Below, in pieces: positions 6,981-14,614 of a stretch of DNA of 64,000 nucleotides. The stretch lies in the NCBI RefSeq assembly GCF_020682705.1, contig NZ_JAGTTN010000002.1, positions 62,001-126,000 of the forward strand. The letters run 5' to 3'. The translations under genes and the position numbers were made by a program. This stretch comes from Microbacterium allomyrinae (GTDB taxonomy: Bacteria > Actinomycetota > Actinomycetes > Actinomycetales > Microbacteriaceae). The notes beneath the pieces were generated by a model. That model was given only the letters and a program-made list of their open reading frames with translations, was not told the DNA's origin and did no database searches. Positions within the stretch are counted from its first letter, which is position 1, and each line of letters starts with the position of its first letter.

Positions 6981-7699
6981 CCGCGTCCGTGTTGTCCGCA
7001 CACCGCGCGACACGCACTTTTCGGAATGGCTCCGGCGTATTCGACGTCGACCTGCAGCTGCACTCCGGTCAGGTGCTGGCCCTGGTGGGTCTGAACGGTG
7101 CGGGCAAGTCGACACTGATGCGGATGCTGTTGGGGATGCTGCGTCCCGATCGTGGCGAGGTGAGGCTCGAACGGTGGAACGTCGCTTTCGCGCCGGCTTC
7201 GGCATGGGCGCGAGTCGGGCACCTGGTGGAGTATCCGCTGGCGTATCCAGAGCTCTCGGTCCGTCGCAACCTGCAGCTGAGCGCCCGGATGCGCGGCGCG
7301 CGCGACGTTGACGCCGCGGTGGAGAGCATCATGGCCGAGTTCGCGCTGGAGCCCTATCGTGAGCGCCGGACCCGGGCGCTGTCGCTCGGGAACAGACAGC
7401 GGGTCGGCCTCGCCGCCGCGCTGCAGCACGATCCGAACGTGATCGTCCTCGATGAGCCCAGCAACGCGCTCGATCCGGCCGGGGTGATCCGACTGCGCGA
7501 GAGTCTGCTTCGCAGGGCCGGTGAGGGGGCGGCGGTTCTGGTCAGCAGCCATCACCTCGACGAAGTGGCACGCATCGCGGACCGCATCGTCGTGATGAAC
7601 GCGGGCAGACTCATCGGCGACCTCGATCCGGGTACCCCGGAGATCGAGCGGGCGTTCTTCGAGACCGTCCGGGTCGACGATGAGCGCGGTGCACGATGA
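6977..7699 (+). CDS. ABC transporter ATP-binding protein
   Basis: 240 residues from GTG 6977, which overlaps the regulator stop. It contains Walker A (GLNGAGKST), a Q-loop region, a somewhat divergent signature (LSLGNRQRVGLAAAL), Walker B (VIVLDEPSNALDP) and the H-loop (SSHHLDEV). It powers the membrane partner encoded immediately downstream (ATGA overlap at 7696). The arrangement is typical of ABC-2 type exporters of antibiotics, lipids or peptides; no substrate can be named. Confidence 0.88.
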   Translation: MTASVLSAHRATRTFRNGSGVFDVDLQLHSGQVLALVGLNGAGKSTLMRMLLGMLRPDRGEVRLERWNVAFAPASAWARVGHLVEYPLAYPELSVRRNLQLSARMRGARDVDAAVESIMAEFALEPYRERRTRALSLGNRQRVGLAAALQHDPNVIVLDEPSNALDPAGVIRLRESLLRRAGEGAAVLVSSHHLDEVARIADRIVVMNAGRLIGDLDPGTPEIERAFFETVRVDDERGAR

Positions 7700-8448
7700 G
7701 GCCCTCACTGTGGGCGGAGGCGGTGAAGCTCACCGGCTCCACGGTCGGTCGTGTCGGCTCGGTAGCCGTGGTGGCCGGGATCGCCGTGCTCAGCGGAGCG
7801 ATGCTGGCTGCCGCCGCGTCGGGAGATCCTCAGCTGCTCGCGAAGCTCGGACCCGCGGCGACCAGAGACTGGAACGGGTTCCTGCTCGCGGCGGCGCAGA
7901 TCACGTCGGCCGGAGGGCTGCTGGGATTCGGCGTCGTGCTCTCGTGGATCTTCGGCCGCGAGTTCGGCGACGGCACGATCACCGGACTCTTCGCCCTGCC
8001 GGTGCGTCGAACCACGATCGCGGTGGCGAAGATGCTCGTCTACGGGGCATGGGCCGTCGCGATCAGCGTGTGCCTTGCCCTGCTGCTGCTTCTCGTCGGA
8101 CTGGTCGCCGGTCTCGGCGTCCTGACGGCGGACGTCTGGACGGCGCTGGGCCGCCAGGTGGTGCTCGGCATCATGACGGCGGCGATCGCCGCACCGGTCG
8201 CGTGGGCGGCGACCTTGGGGCGATCCGTGCTCGCCGGGGTGAGCGTCGCCATCGGACTCGTCGTCATCGCGCAGGTGGCCGTCCTCGCTGGAGCAGGGGG
8301 ATGGATGCCCCTGGCCGCGCCCGCTCTTTGGGCGATCTCGTCGGGGCAGAACGTCACGCCACTCCAACTCGGGCTGGTGCTGCCCTACGTCGCCTTCTTC
8401 ACCCTGTTCACCGCCGCGGCCTGGCGGACGATGCAGCTCGATCGGTGA
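7696..8448 (+). CDS. ABC-2 type transporter permease
   Basis: 250 residues with about six hydrophobic helices. A motif typical of ABC-2 exporters, WIFGREFGDGTITGLFALPVRR, lies after the second helix at the cytoplasmic face and contacts the ATPase. The start overlaps the ATPase stop. It is the membrane half of the exporter controlled by the TetR gene at the head of the operon. It converges with ccdA, whose stop is 16 bases away. Confidence 0.82.
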   Translation: MRPSLWAEAVKLTGSTVGRVGSVAVVAGIAVLSGAMLAAAASGDPQLLAKLGPAATRDWNGFLLAAAQITSAGGLLGFGVVLSWIFGREFGDGTITGLFALPVRRTTIAVAKMLVYGAWAVAISVCLALLLLLVGLVAGLGVLTADVWTALGRQVVLGIMTAAIAAPVAWAATLGRSVLAGVSVAIGLVVIAQVAVLAGAGGWMPLAAPALWAISSGQNVTPLQLGLVLPYVAFFTLFTAAAWRTMQLDR

Positions 8449-8463
8449 CATCCCCCGCGCGGG

Positions 8464-9204
8464 TCAGCGGGTGCCCAGAATCTTCTCGAGGCGTTCGATG
8501 GGATCGTAGAGCCCCGCGTCGAGGATCCACGTCTGCAGCTGCTTGTCGAATCCCGTGATCACAGCGATGCCGACGAGAACGAACAGCACTCCGACCATCC
8601 GGCGGAACCAGCCGTCCGGATCGGCTAGCCAGCCCAGTCGGCGGACGATGCGTCGTCCCAGCAGCGCGATGAGCAGCAGCATGGCCGCGAGGCCGACCGC
8701 GTAGGCCACGACGTAGAGCACGCCCTGAGCGAGCGAGACAGGCAGCACGGCCGCGACGATCAGCGCGTATGTCGGGCTGCAGCTCGTGAACACCGGCCCG
8801 AGGGCTGCTCCGGTGAGGATGTCGCCGCCGATGCCCCGTCGTGAAAGGGATCGGTTCAGCATCGCGTCGCTCCGCGACGAGAGCTTCAGTACCGCGGAGA
8901 CGCGGTCCCACAGCGTCGGGAAGAGCAGATTGACACCGAGCAGGATGATGACCACTCCCGAGACGATCTGCCAAACCTGCGGGGGGATGCCGAGCAGGGC
9001 GGTCGAGGCCTTCAGCAGCAGCGTGAAGGCCACGATGCTCGCCGCCAGCGATGCGACGATCAGGTAGGGTCGCCCGCGTGCCCATCGGCCACGATCGTCT
9101 CGCGCGATCGCACCGCCGATGATCACCGGGAGCAGCGGCAGCACGCAGGGAGCGGCGACGGTGAGGATGCCCGCCGCGAGGCTGAGCAGAAGGGTTCCCG
9201 TCAT
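8464..9204 (-). CDS. CcdA/DsbD-like cytochrome c biogenesis/thiol transport protein
   Basis: 246 residues from ATG 9204; six membrane helices. Conserved cysteines occur in the first helix (APCVLPLLPVIIGGA) and in GPVFTSCSPTYAL, the pair that relays electrons across the membrane in the CcdA/DsbD family. It carries reducing power from cytoplasmic thioredoxin to extracytoplasmic thiol proteins. The gene just upstream, 7 bases away on the same strand, is a thioredoxin-like protein that would be its partner but is now truncated. Confidence 0.82.
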   Translation of the reverse strand: MTGTLLLSLAAGILTVAAPCVLPLLPVIIGGAIARDDRGRWARGRPYLIVASLAASIVAFTLLLKASTALLGIPPQVWQIVSGVVIILLGVNLLFPTLWDRVSAVLKLSSRSDAMLNRSLSRRGIGGDILTGAALGPVFTSCSPTYALIVAAVLPVSLAQGVLYVVAYAVGLAAMLLLIALLGRRIVRRLGWLADPDGWFRRMVGVLFVLVGIAVITGFDKQLQTWILDAGLYDPIERLEKILGTR

Positions 9205-9211
9205 GTCGGCG

Positions 9212-9472
9212 TCACGGCATCGCGGCGACGAGCGACGCCACCGACGGATCGTCGTACAGCACCGTGCTCGAGATGAGCTCGCCGGCGTCGTCGACGAACA
9301 CCACGGTCGTCTGCAGCGTGACCCCGTACTGCTGCCGGAGATCGGTGCGGCTGTCATAGTCGACCTTGAAGACGGTGAGCCCGTCCGGCGCGCCCTTGGC
9401 CTTCAGATCCTCGTCGAGGTGCTGACACTTCGACCACTGCGGCACCCTCATCGCCGAGCACAACAGGTTCAA
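9212..9472 (-). pseudogene. Thioredoxin-like protein, 5' truncated at a tRNA fragment
   Basis: The recognisable part starts at WSKCQHLDEDLKAKG and runs through VFKVDYDSRTDLRQQYGV, TLQTTVVFVDDAGELIS to the end; this is the C-terminal two thirds of a thioredoxin fold. Only the second cysteine of the expected WCxxC site is present. The first cysteine, the preceding strand and any signal peptide are missing. The apparent start codon at 9472 lies inside a tRNA 3' fragment, so the gene was cut at a recombination junction. It was probably the redox partner of the neighbouring CcdA protein. Confidence 0.65.
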
Positions 9473-9489
9473 ATCCTGTCACTCCGACC
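9463..9489 (+). other. tRNA 3' fragment (probably tRNA-Pro), putative attachment site
   Basis: The 27 bases comprise a T-arm (ACAGG-TTCAAAT-CCTGT), a 7-base acceptor strand CACTCCG, then ACC. The implied 5' acceptor strand would start CGGAGTG, as in many actinobacterial tRNA-Pro genes. No anticodon or D-arm precedes it. It is followed by a terminator. This is the expected look of a displaced 3' end left when an element integrates into a tRNA gene. Confidence 0.6.
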
Positions 9490-9492
9490 GGA

Positions 9493-9526
9493 AAGCCCCG
9501 GTGGATCTAAGGATCTGCCGGGGCTT
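9493..9526 (+). terminator. Terminator following the tRNA fragment
   Basis: Nine-base arms AAGCCCCGG/CCGGGGCTT flank a 16-base loop. It is probably the original terminator of the interrupted tRNA gene. Confidence 0.6.
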
Positions 9527-9599
9527 CGTCGTTTCCGCGGCCGGCTCGCACAAGTCCCGCTCCGGGCCCTTCCGCAGCAGTCTCCGTCGGCAGGGAACC

Positions 9600-10169
9600 T
9601 CACCCGCGGAACGCGTCGACGGCGAGGGTGGCGAACCGGCTCGCGGCGGCGTCGCGGTCGCTGGGGGGCACGGAGGCCAGACCTCGTCCGGCACGCAGGA
9701 TGAGTACGAGGTCGCCGATGACGAAATCCTGGCGCAACGAGCCCTCCATCCGCGCGCGTCGACCGAGTTGCTCGAGCATTTCCAGGAGTTCGCGCCGATG
9801 GAGCGTGAAACTGCTCTCGGGCGTGTCGGCCGACATGAACGCGTCGACGAATCCTCGATTGCGAGCGTTGAGCGCCGTGAGGCGCCTCACGACGGAGACG
9901 AATCCTCGCCACGGATCGGGGTCTGCGCAGCCGTCTAGGACGATCTGCCGACAGGACTGCATTTCGAGGGCGAAGGCTTCGGCGATGAGATCCTGCCTCG
10001 TGGGAAATCGGCGGTACAGGGTCGCCGGCCCGACCTCGGCACGGCGTGCGACCTCGCGCATGCCGACATCGAGGCCCTGTTCGGAGAACAGTTCCCGCGC
10101 CGCCGTCAGCAGCCGGTCGCGGTTGTCCTGCGCGTCGCTGCGGAGCATCCGAGGCATCTGCGGCCCCAT
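9600..10169 (-). CDS. TetR family transcriptional regulator of the quinone oxidoreductase
   Basis: About 189 residues. I chose ATG 10169 because it has GTGAGG 4-9 bases upstream; a GTG at 10178 has its only purine-rich site too close. The helix-turn-helix is RLLTAARELFSEQGLDVGMREVARRAEVGPATLYRRFPTR, followed by a TetR C-terminal domain. It is transcribed away from an NADPH:quinone oxidoreductase-type gene, with a shared palindromic operator between them, so it probably represses both. Confidence 0.85.
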   Translation of the reverse strand: MGPQMPRMLRSDAQDNRDRLLTAARELFSEQGLDVGMREVARRAEVGPATLYRRFPTRQDLIAEAFALEMQSCRQIVLDGCADPDPWRGFVSVVRRLTALNARNRGFVDAFMSADTPESSFTLHRRELLEMLEQLGRRARMEGSLRQDFVIGDLVLILRAGRGLASVPPSDRDAAASRFATLAVDAFRG

Positions 10170-10184
10170 GATCCTCACTTCCTC

Positions 10185-10208
10185 TTAGCGGACAGGTGCG
10201 TCCGTTAA
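10185..10208. promoter_or_regulatory. Shared TetR operator between regulator and oxidoreductase
   Basis: The 24 bases read TTA-G-CGGAC-N6-GTCCG-T-TAA, an interrupted palindrome midway between two divergent genes. It is a natural operator for the TetR-type regulator encoded next to it. Confidence 0.6.
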
Positions 10209-10253
10209 CCTCCTGATCGTAGCTCTGAAGACGTGATCAGCCAGGAGAAGAAG

Positions 10254-11213
10254 ATGCGCGCAGTAGTCATCCGACGATTCGGAGATCCCGGCGGAATGGC
10301 CGTCGTAGAGATTCCCGTGCCGACTCCGCCGACCGACCACGTACTGATACGAACCGAGGCGATCGGTGTGGGTGGCGTCGATGCGGTCATCCGTCGTGGA
10401 ACCTTGGGCGCCGGTTTTCGGACCGGGATGATTCCGGGCAGCGAGGTGGCCGGGATCGTGGAAGCCGTCGGTGCGAGCGTCGACTCGTCGTGGATCGGAC
10501 GCCGCGTGTGGGCGTTCACGGGGACCGACGGTGGTTACGCCGAACACACGCTCGCCCCTGTCGGTGAACTCGTGCCGATCCCAGAGTCCTTGGCGTCGGT
10601 CGACGCCGTGACGCTCGGCAGTGCGGCAACCGTCGCACACTTCGCCCTGGCGCACGCGCACCTCTCGGCGGGTGAGTCGGTGCTTGTCCGCGGTGCCGCG
10701 GGCAGTATCGGTATCGCGACCGTCGAGTTGGCTCGTCGTGGCGGCGCGAAGGCCATCGCCGTCACCACCTCATCAGTCGAACGCGGTCTTCAGCTGAAGA
10801 GACTCGGAGCCACCGAGCTTCTCAGCCGCTCGGGGCAGTCCGACTCACCCGTCCCGAAGCAATTCGACGTGATCATCGACATCGTGGGGGGCCCGGACAT
10901 GCCGGCGTTCCTCGACCGGCTCGCACCGAACGGTCGGATGATCCTTGTCGGAGCGGTGGCCGGGCTTCCCCCTGAGAACTTCGGCTCGCGCCTCCTTCGC
11001 GCGTTCCAGCAATCGCGGTCCTTCGCCACATTCAGCCTCGCATCGATCCCTCTGGAGGCGAGGGACACCGTTCGCGCCGAGGTGTTCGACGCTGCCGTCC
11101 GCGGCGAGCTGCATCCGATCGTCCACGCGGTCATGCCGCTCGATCACGCAGCCGAAGCTCACCGCCAAATGGATCTGGGAGCCGTGCTCGGACGGATCGT
11201 ACTCACTCCATAG
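10254..11213 (+). CDS. Zinc-free NADPH:quinone oxidoreductase (MDR family)
   Basis: 319 residues from ATG 10254 with a good AGGAG site. The N-terminal GroES-like fold (MRAVVIRRFGDPGGMAVVEIPVP) is followed by the Rossmann NADPH site (VLVRGAAGSIGIATVELARRGG) and the C-terminal segment ending LGRIVLTP, as in QOR-like medium-chain dehydrogenases. No zinc-ligand cysteines are present. The enzyme reduces quinones or enones with NADPH in the cytoplasm and often serves in electrophile detoxification. The divergent TetR gene probably senses the same compounds. Confidence 0.85.
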   Translation: MRAVVIRRFGDPGGMAVVEIPVPTPPTDHVLIRTEAIGVGGVDAVIRRGTLGAGFRTGMIPGSEVAGIVEAVGASVDSSWIGRRVWAFTGTDGGYAEHTLAPVGELVPIPESLASVDAVTLGSAATVAHFALAHAHLSAGESVLVRGAAGSIGIATVELARRGGAKAIAVTTSSVERGLQLKRLGATELLSRSGQSDSPVPKQFDVIIDIVGGPDMPAFLDRLAPNGRMILVGAVAGLPPENFGSRLLRAFQQSRSFATFSLASIPLEARDTVRAEVFDAAVRGELHPIVHAVMPLDHAAEAHRQMDLGAVLGRIVLTP

Positions 11214-11344
11214 CAGGAACGGGCGACGTGCCCCCGTCCGTCGAGGTGGAGCGCATCGGCGGATCGCGCCCAGCGGAAGAGTCTCGGGTTTCGTTCTCGC
11301 CCTGAGCGGTCGGGGCCGCCCAGGCTCCGGTCGTCCACAGTTGG

Positions 11345-11350
11345 CTAGGC
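11345..11350 (+). promoter_or_regulatory. -10 box TAGGCT of the truncated siderophore permease
   Basis: TAGGCT lies 7 bases before the GTG at 11358, the leaderless arrangement seen repeatedly in this window. Confidence 0.4.
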
Positions 11351-11357
11351 TTGGCCG

Positions 11358-11715
11358 GTGCTCGCCTGGTCAGTATCCCTCCGGCGTGCTCTGGTGCTTC
11401 TCGGACTGGTGGCCGGCGTCGTGATCACGGGGTGGCTGAGTCTTCTCCTCGGGAGCAACCCGCTGCCGCCGGGTGTCGTACTGCAGGCACTGTTCGATCC
11501 GTCGCAGGATGTAGGAGCCGTGGTGTGGGGATCGCGGGTGCCGCGCACCGTGCTCGGAATCCTCGTCGGAGGCTCTCTCGGAATCGCAGGTGCGGTGATG
11601 CAGGGGCAGACGCGCAATCCGCTCGCCGATCCGGGCATCTTCGGCGTCTCCGCCGGTGCCAGCCTCGCCGTGGTCGGGGGTGTCTTCGTCTTGGGATCCA
11701 CATCGGTGATGACGA
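11358..11715 (+). pseudogene. FecCD-type iron-siderophore ABC permease, N-terminal fragment
   Basis: About 115 residues match the start of the FecCD family: a first membrane helix, GSNPLPPGVVLQALFDPS, VVWGSRVPRTVLGILVGGSLGIAGAVMQGQTRNPLADPGIFGVSAGASLAVVGGVFVLG. After that, at about 11700-11720, homology stops abruptly and the frame closes at 11756. The full protein would be about 330-350 residues with 9-10 helices. The rest, and any ATPase partners, have been removed by a deletion that joins it to the tail of a hydrolase gene. Confidence 0.75.
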
Positions 11716-11920
11716 CCCGGCCGACCTCGCCAGAATCGAAGCTCCGACGCTCGTGATGTCGGGGGACCGCGACACGATTCGAGTCGACCACAGCTTGCTG
11801 ATCGCCGCGTCGATCCCGGGCGCGGAGCTCTGCATCGTGCCGGGCACTTCGCACGCGGTCATCGCCGAGCGGCCGGAACTGATCAGCACGATCATCCGCG
11901 AGTTCCTCCAGGGCTGCTGA
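11701..11920 (+). pseudogene. Alpha/beta hydrolase, C-terminal fragment
   Basis: In a different frame from the permease fragment, a coherent alpha/beta hydrolase tail appears: DDDPADLARIEAPTLVMSGDRD with the acid residue, then ASIPGAELCIVPGTSHAVIAERPELI with the catalytic His, and the final helix ending EFLQGC. No N-terminal part or nucleophile serine precedes it. It is the far side of the same deletion scar. Confidence 0.7.
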
Positions 11921-11940
11921 ACCGGGCGCTGTCGAGCGCT

Positions 11941-11971
11941 CCCGATCCGTCATCGCGTGGCGCGGATCGGG
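11941..11971 (+). terminator. Stem-loop after the hydrolase fragment
   Basis: Nine-base perfect arms CCCGATCCG/CGGATCGGG with a 13-base loop lie 20 bases after the stop. There is no clear T-run. Probably a terminator. Confidence 0.45.
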
Positions 11972-12121
11972 CGCCTCGGCGGGCAATGAATTCCGATTGT
12001 CCGGTTCCCGCTGGCCCGTCAGCATCGCCCCGCCCTCGCATTTCCCGACTCATCTTGCGGTTCGGGTGAGCTCGGGGGAGTTGTCCTCGCTCGTCGTCCG
12101 GTTGCGGTATCGTCGGAGAGC

Positions 12122-12157
12122 ACACTCGACGATGTGTCTGCAGAGCCCGTCGAGTGT
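12122..12157 (+). repeat. Stem-loop with 10-base arms in the intergenic region
   Basis: ACACTCGACG/CGTCGAGTGT flank a 16-base loop; the stem is followed by TTTACCTCC. It lies in a stretch without a credible gene (11921-12432) and about 60 bases upstream of a strong terminator, so it could be part of a small RNA or a leader. Confidence 0.5.
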
Positions 12158-12219
12158 TTACCTCCCCCACCTCTCCGGGTACTGCCGTCCCGCGGCTTCG
12201 CCACGGCGTCGTCTGTGCA

Positions 12220-12270
12220 GGCGCGCTGCCTCTGAAGCCCCAAGCATGTGGGGGCAGCGCGCCCCCTTTT
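12220..12270 (+). terminator. Strong plus-strand intrinsic terminator in gene-free region
   Basis: Eleven-base arms GGCGCGCTGCC/GGCAGCGCGCC enclose an inner CCCC/GGGG pairing, and the stem is followed by CCCTTTT. No annotated plus-strand gene ends shortly before it (the hydrolase fragment ends 300 bases upstream), so it may end an unrecognised small transcript or a leader of the cupin gene. Confidence 0.6.
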
Positions 12271-12432
12271 GCGGCAGGCCGTTGCGATCCTGTCCGTCCC
12301 TCAGGGGTTCTGTGGCGCGCGTCTGCTCCAGAGGGGAACCACCAGGGTCTCCCTCGCGACTGATTCTCTTCGTACCGTTGGGTGATGTCGCGCCGTCCGG
12401 CGCGTGCTCCCCGCCACGAAGGAGACCGATCG

Positions 12433-12846
12433 ATGATCATCGAACCTACCCAGCCCACGGGGAAGAACCCGCGGGAGATGTTCGCCGGCGATGTCTGGCT
12501 CGACGTCATCGCCGCGCCGCATGAGGTGGGTCAGCGCATGACCGTCGCCACTGTCCGGTTCGCGCCTGGCGCCCGCACGGCCTGGCATTCGCACGCGCGT
12601 GGCCAGTACCTGAGGGTCACGCAGGGCGTCGCCCGTTTCGGGCATCGCGATGGCACGATCATCGATGTCCACCCCGGTCAGACCTTGTACACGCCGCCGG
12701 GCGAGGACCATTGGCACGCGGCGGCGCCCGGATGCTTCATGGAGCACATCGCCATGCTGGAGGCGGGCGACGACCCTGCGACGACGACGACGTGGAAGGA
12801 ACACATCACCGACGACGAGTACGCCGGGCGCTCCGTAGACGGCTGA
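12433..12846 (+). CDS. Cupin domain protein
   Basis: 137 residues from ATG 12433, with GAAGGAG upstream; an ATG 51 bases earlier lacks a good site. A single cupin barrel shows a first motif TAWHSHARGQYLRVTQG (His-x-His metal ligands), VARFGHRDG, then PGQTLYTPPGEDHWHAAAPGCFMEHIAM (third His). The C-terminus has a Trp-containing tail (TTTWKEHITDDEYAG) seen in small cupins annotated as carboxymuconolactone decarboxylase partners or mandelonitrile lyase-like enzymes. A metal-dependent enzyme is likely; the substrate is unknown. Confidence 0.75.
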   Translation: MIIEPTQPTGKNPREMFAGDVWLDVIAAPHEVGQRMTVATVRFAPGARTAWHSHARGQYLRVTQGVARFGHRDGTIIDVHPGQTLYTPPGEDHWHAAAPGCFMEHIAMLEAGDDPATTTTWKEHITDDEYAGRSVDG

Positions 12847-13125
12847 CCTCGATCGAGGCGGGTTGTCACGCCTCCACGGGCCGCAGCGTACGGGCGTAAT
12901 CCTCTTTCAACACAGCAACGTGGAACCAGGACTCGGCGCGCGACGCCTGGCAGAGCGCGGATGCGCTCGGGCTCGCGTACAGAGCACCGACTGAAGGCTC
13001 GACCAGCGTGGTGGACGGCGTCGAAGCGACCGAGCGTGCGCGCGGCGAAGTCGACGTCGCGACTGAAGGGCCGTCGGCGCGATTCGCGGCCGGGCCGTTC
13101 CGCGTTCTTCGGTGAGAATCGACGG

Positions 13126-13578
13126 ATGGATGCCTCCGCACCACGTCCGCCGGTCCCGCCGTCGTCATCCGTCCGCGCTGCCGTGCCTGCCTCGGGCTCG
13201 CGCCGGATCATCGCGGCGATCCTGCTCGTCGCGGTGGTCGCGACAGGCCTCGCCGTCCACACGCTCCTGCCCGATACTGCGGCGACCGACATCGCGGGCG
13301 ACATGCTGTACGCCTCGGCCGTGTACGCCGGTCTCGTCGTCGTGTTTCCGCGATGGGTGCCGCTGCTCACCGGTGCGGTCGCGGCGGCGTGGTGCATCGC
13401 GATCGAACTCTTCCAGCTGACCGGCATCCCTGTGGCGCTGGGCGCGGAGTTCCTGCCTGCGATGCTCGTGCTCGGGACGGTGTTCGACCCGCGCGACCTC
13501 CTCGTCTACGTCGTGACCATCGCGCTCGTGGCGGCCGTCGACGCCGTCGTGCGGGTGGTCGCGCGCCGCGCGAGCTGA
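13126..13578 (+). CDS. DUF2809 membrane protein
   Basis: 150 residues. After a Pro/Ser-rich start come four hydrophobic helices: IIAAILLVAVVATGLAVH, YASAVYAGLVVVF, WVPLLTGAVAAAWCIAIELFQ and a C-terminal LLVYVVTIALVAAVDAVV. The pattern GD-LYASAVY and AIELFQLTG is typical of the small DUF2809 family. Function unknown. A GAGAAT -10-like box ends 7 bases before the ATG, hinting at leaderless expression. Confidence 0.65.
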   Translation: MDASAPRPPVPPSSSVRAAVPASGSRRIIAAILLVAVVATGLAVHTLLPDTAATDIAGDMLYASAVYAGLVVVFPRWVPLLTGAVAAAWCIAIELFQLTGIPVALGAEFLPAMLVLGTVFDPRDLLVYVVTIALVAAVDAVVRVVARRAS

Positions 13579-13623
13579 AGCGGCATGTCACGAAGGTTGC
13601 GGCATCGGATCGGTGCGCCCACC

Positions 13624-14604
13624 ATGGAGCACATGGGGGAAGGCTCGGACGACGCCGACATCTCGCCGCGGGCGCACGCGGTGAGCGTTGCGGTGCCCGC
13701 GCGTCGGCGTCGCGTGATCGGCTGGGTGCTGATCGGCGGGATCGCGATGCTGGTGGCCGGGGTCATCGTCGTAGCGGCGCTCCAGCTCGCAGGATCGGGG
13801 ACGGCCGCGCCGACCACGTCCGCCTCGGCAGAGGTCACGCCCACGCCCACACCGACCGCCACGCCGACTCCGACGCCGACCCCGGTCGGCTATCCCGCGA
13901 ACACGGCCGTGTACGACGTCACCGTGCTGCCGCAGGTGAACGTCTTCGCGGTCATCCCCGGGCTACCGGTCGACGATCAGCCGTTCGCTATATCGACGGC
14001 CGAGCGCGCGCTGCCGCTCGGCATCGGCGCGCCGGTATGGGCGGACCCGGCGGGTGAGCCCGTCGCATATCTCCCGCGCGAGCTGCCGTTCGACGGCACG
14101 ACGGTTCCGGTCGTGGAGAGGCAGCAGAACTGGGTGAAGGTGCTGCTCGTCGGCCGCCAGGCGGTGCCGTCAGCGGGCGATCCGTCGCAGGTCGCGGGGT
14201 GGCTGCGCACCGCCGACGTCGAGTTCGCGCCCACGGCCGACAGCGTGGTCGTGAGCATCTCGGCGCGCACGGTCGACATCGTCCGCAGCGGGGTCTCCGA
14301 GCGGGTCGCTACCGACTTCGCGTGGGGCGCCGATCTCACCCCGACACCGCTCGGGCGTGCCTACATCATGACGACCCGAGTCGTACCGGAGTACGGGTAC
14401 ACGCGCGGGCATCCGATCGTCTATCTGTCGGTGCAGTCTCCGACGCTCGACGGATTCGGGGGAGCGGATGTCGCGGTCACGGCATTCCATTACCACGACG
14501 ACCGCTCCGGCCCGATCTCGAACGGGTGCATCCGCCTGGACCCCTCGGCGATCACGGCGCTCGCCGCCCTGCCACTGGGCACCCCCGTGACCATCAGCCC
14601 CTGA
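13624..14604 (+). CDS. L,D-transpeptidase (YkuD domain), membrane-anchored
   Basis: About 326 residues. The start is uncertain (ATG at 13585, 13624 or 13633). A membrane anchor (VIGWVLIGGIAMLVAGVIVVAAL) is followed by a Thr/Pro repeat linker, a roughly 90-residue spacer, and a YkuD domain ending with HYHDDRSGPISNGCIRLDPS, the HxnSxGCIR catalytic motif with the nucleophile Cys. These enzymes make 3-3 cross-links in peptidoglycan or attach proteins to it outside the cell. In B-type peptidoglycan, where cross-links leave from position 2, their substrate may differ. Confidence 0.82.
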   Translation: MEHMGEGSDDADISPRAHAVSVAVPARRRRVIGWVLIGGIAMLVAGVIVVAALQLAGSGTAAPTTSASAEVTPTPTPTATPTPTPTPVGYPANTAVYDVTVLPQVNVFAVIPGLPVDDQPFAISTAERALPLGIGAPVWADPAGEPVAYLPRELPFDGTTVPVVERQQNWVKVLLVGRQAVPSAGDPSQVAGWLRTADVEFAPTADSVVVSISARTVDIVRSGVSERVATDFAWGADLTPTPLGRAYIMTTRVVPEYGYTRGHPIVYLSVQSPTLDGFGGADVAVTAFHYHDDRSGPISNGCIRLDPSAITALAALPLGTPVTISP

Positions 14605-14614
14605 GCGCGCTCAG
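14601..14614. repeat. Palindrome spanning two convergent stop codons
   Basis: CTGAGCGCGCTCAG is perfectly self-complementary and contains the TGA of the transpeptidase gene and the TCA (stop) of the convergent DUF1294 gene. Confidence 0.6.

Noticed and set aside
9431..9489. A complete tRNA with CAT anticodon upstream of the T-arm
   Set aside because: A CTCATCG segment resembles an anticodon loop, but the flanking bases do not form an anticodon stem, and there is no D-arm or 5' acceptor strand.
12866..13168. Minus-strand frame of 100 codons ending ASRAESWFHVAVLKEDYARTL
   Set aside because: The end looks coding-like, but the upstream part is low-complexity Ser/Thr/Arg without a domain, and no start has a ribosome binding site. 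It may be a faded gene tail; I could not support it as a feature.
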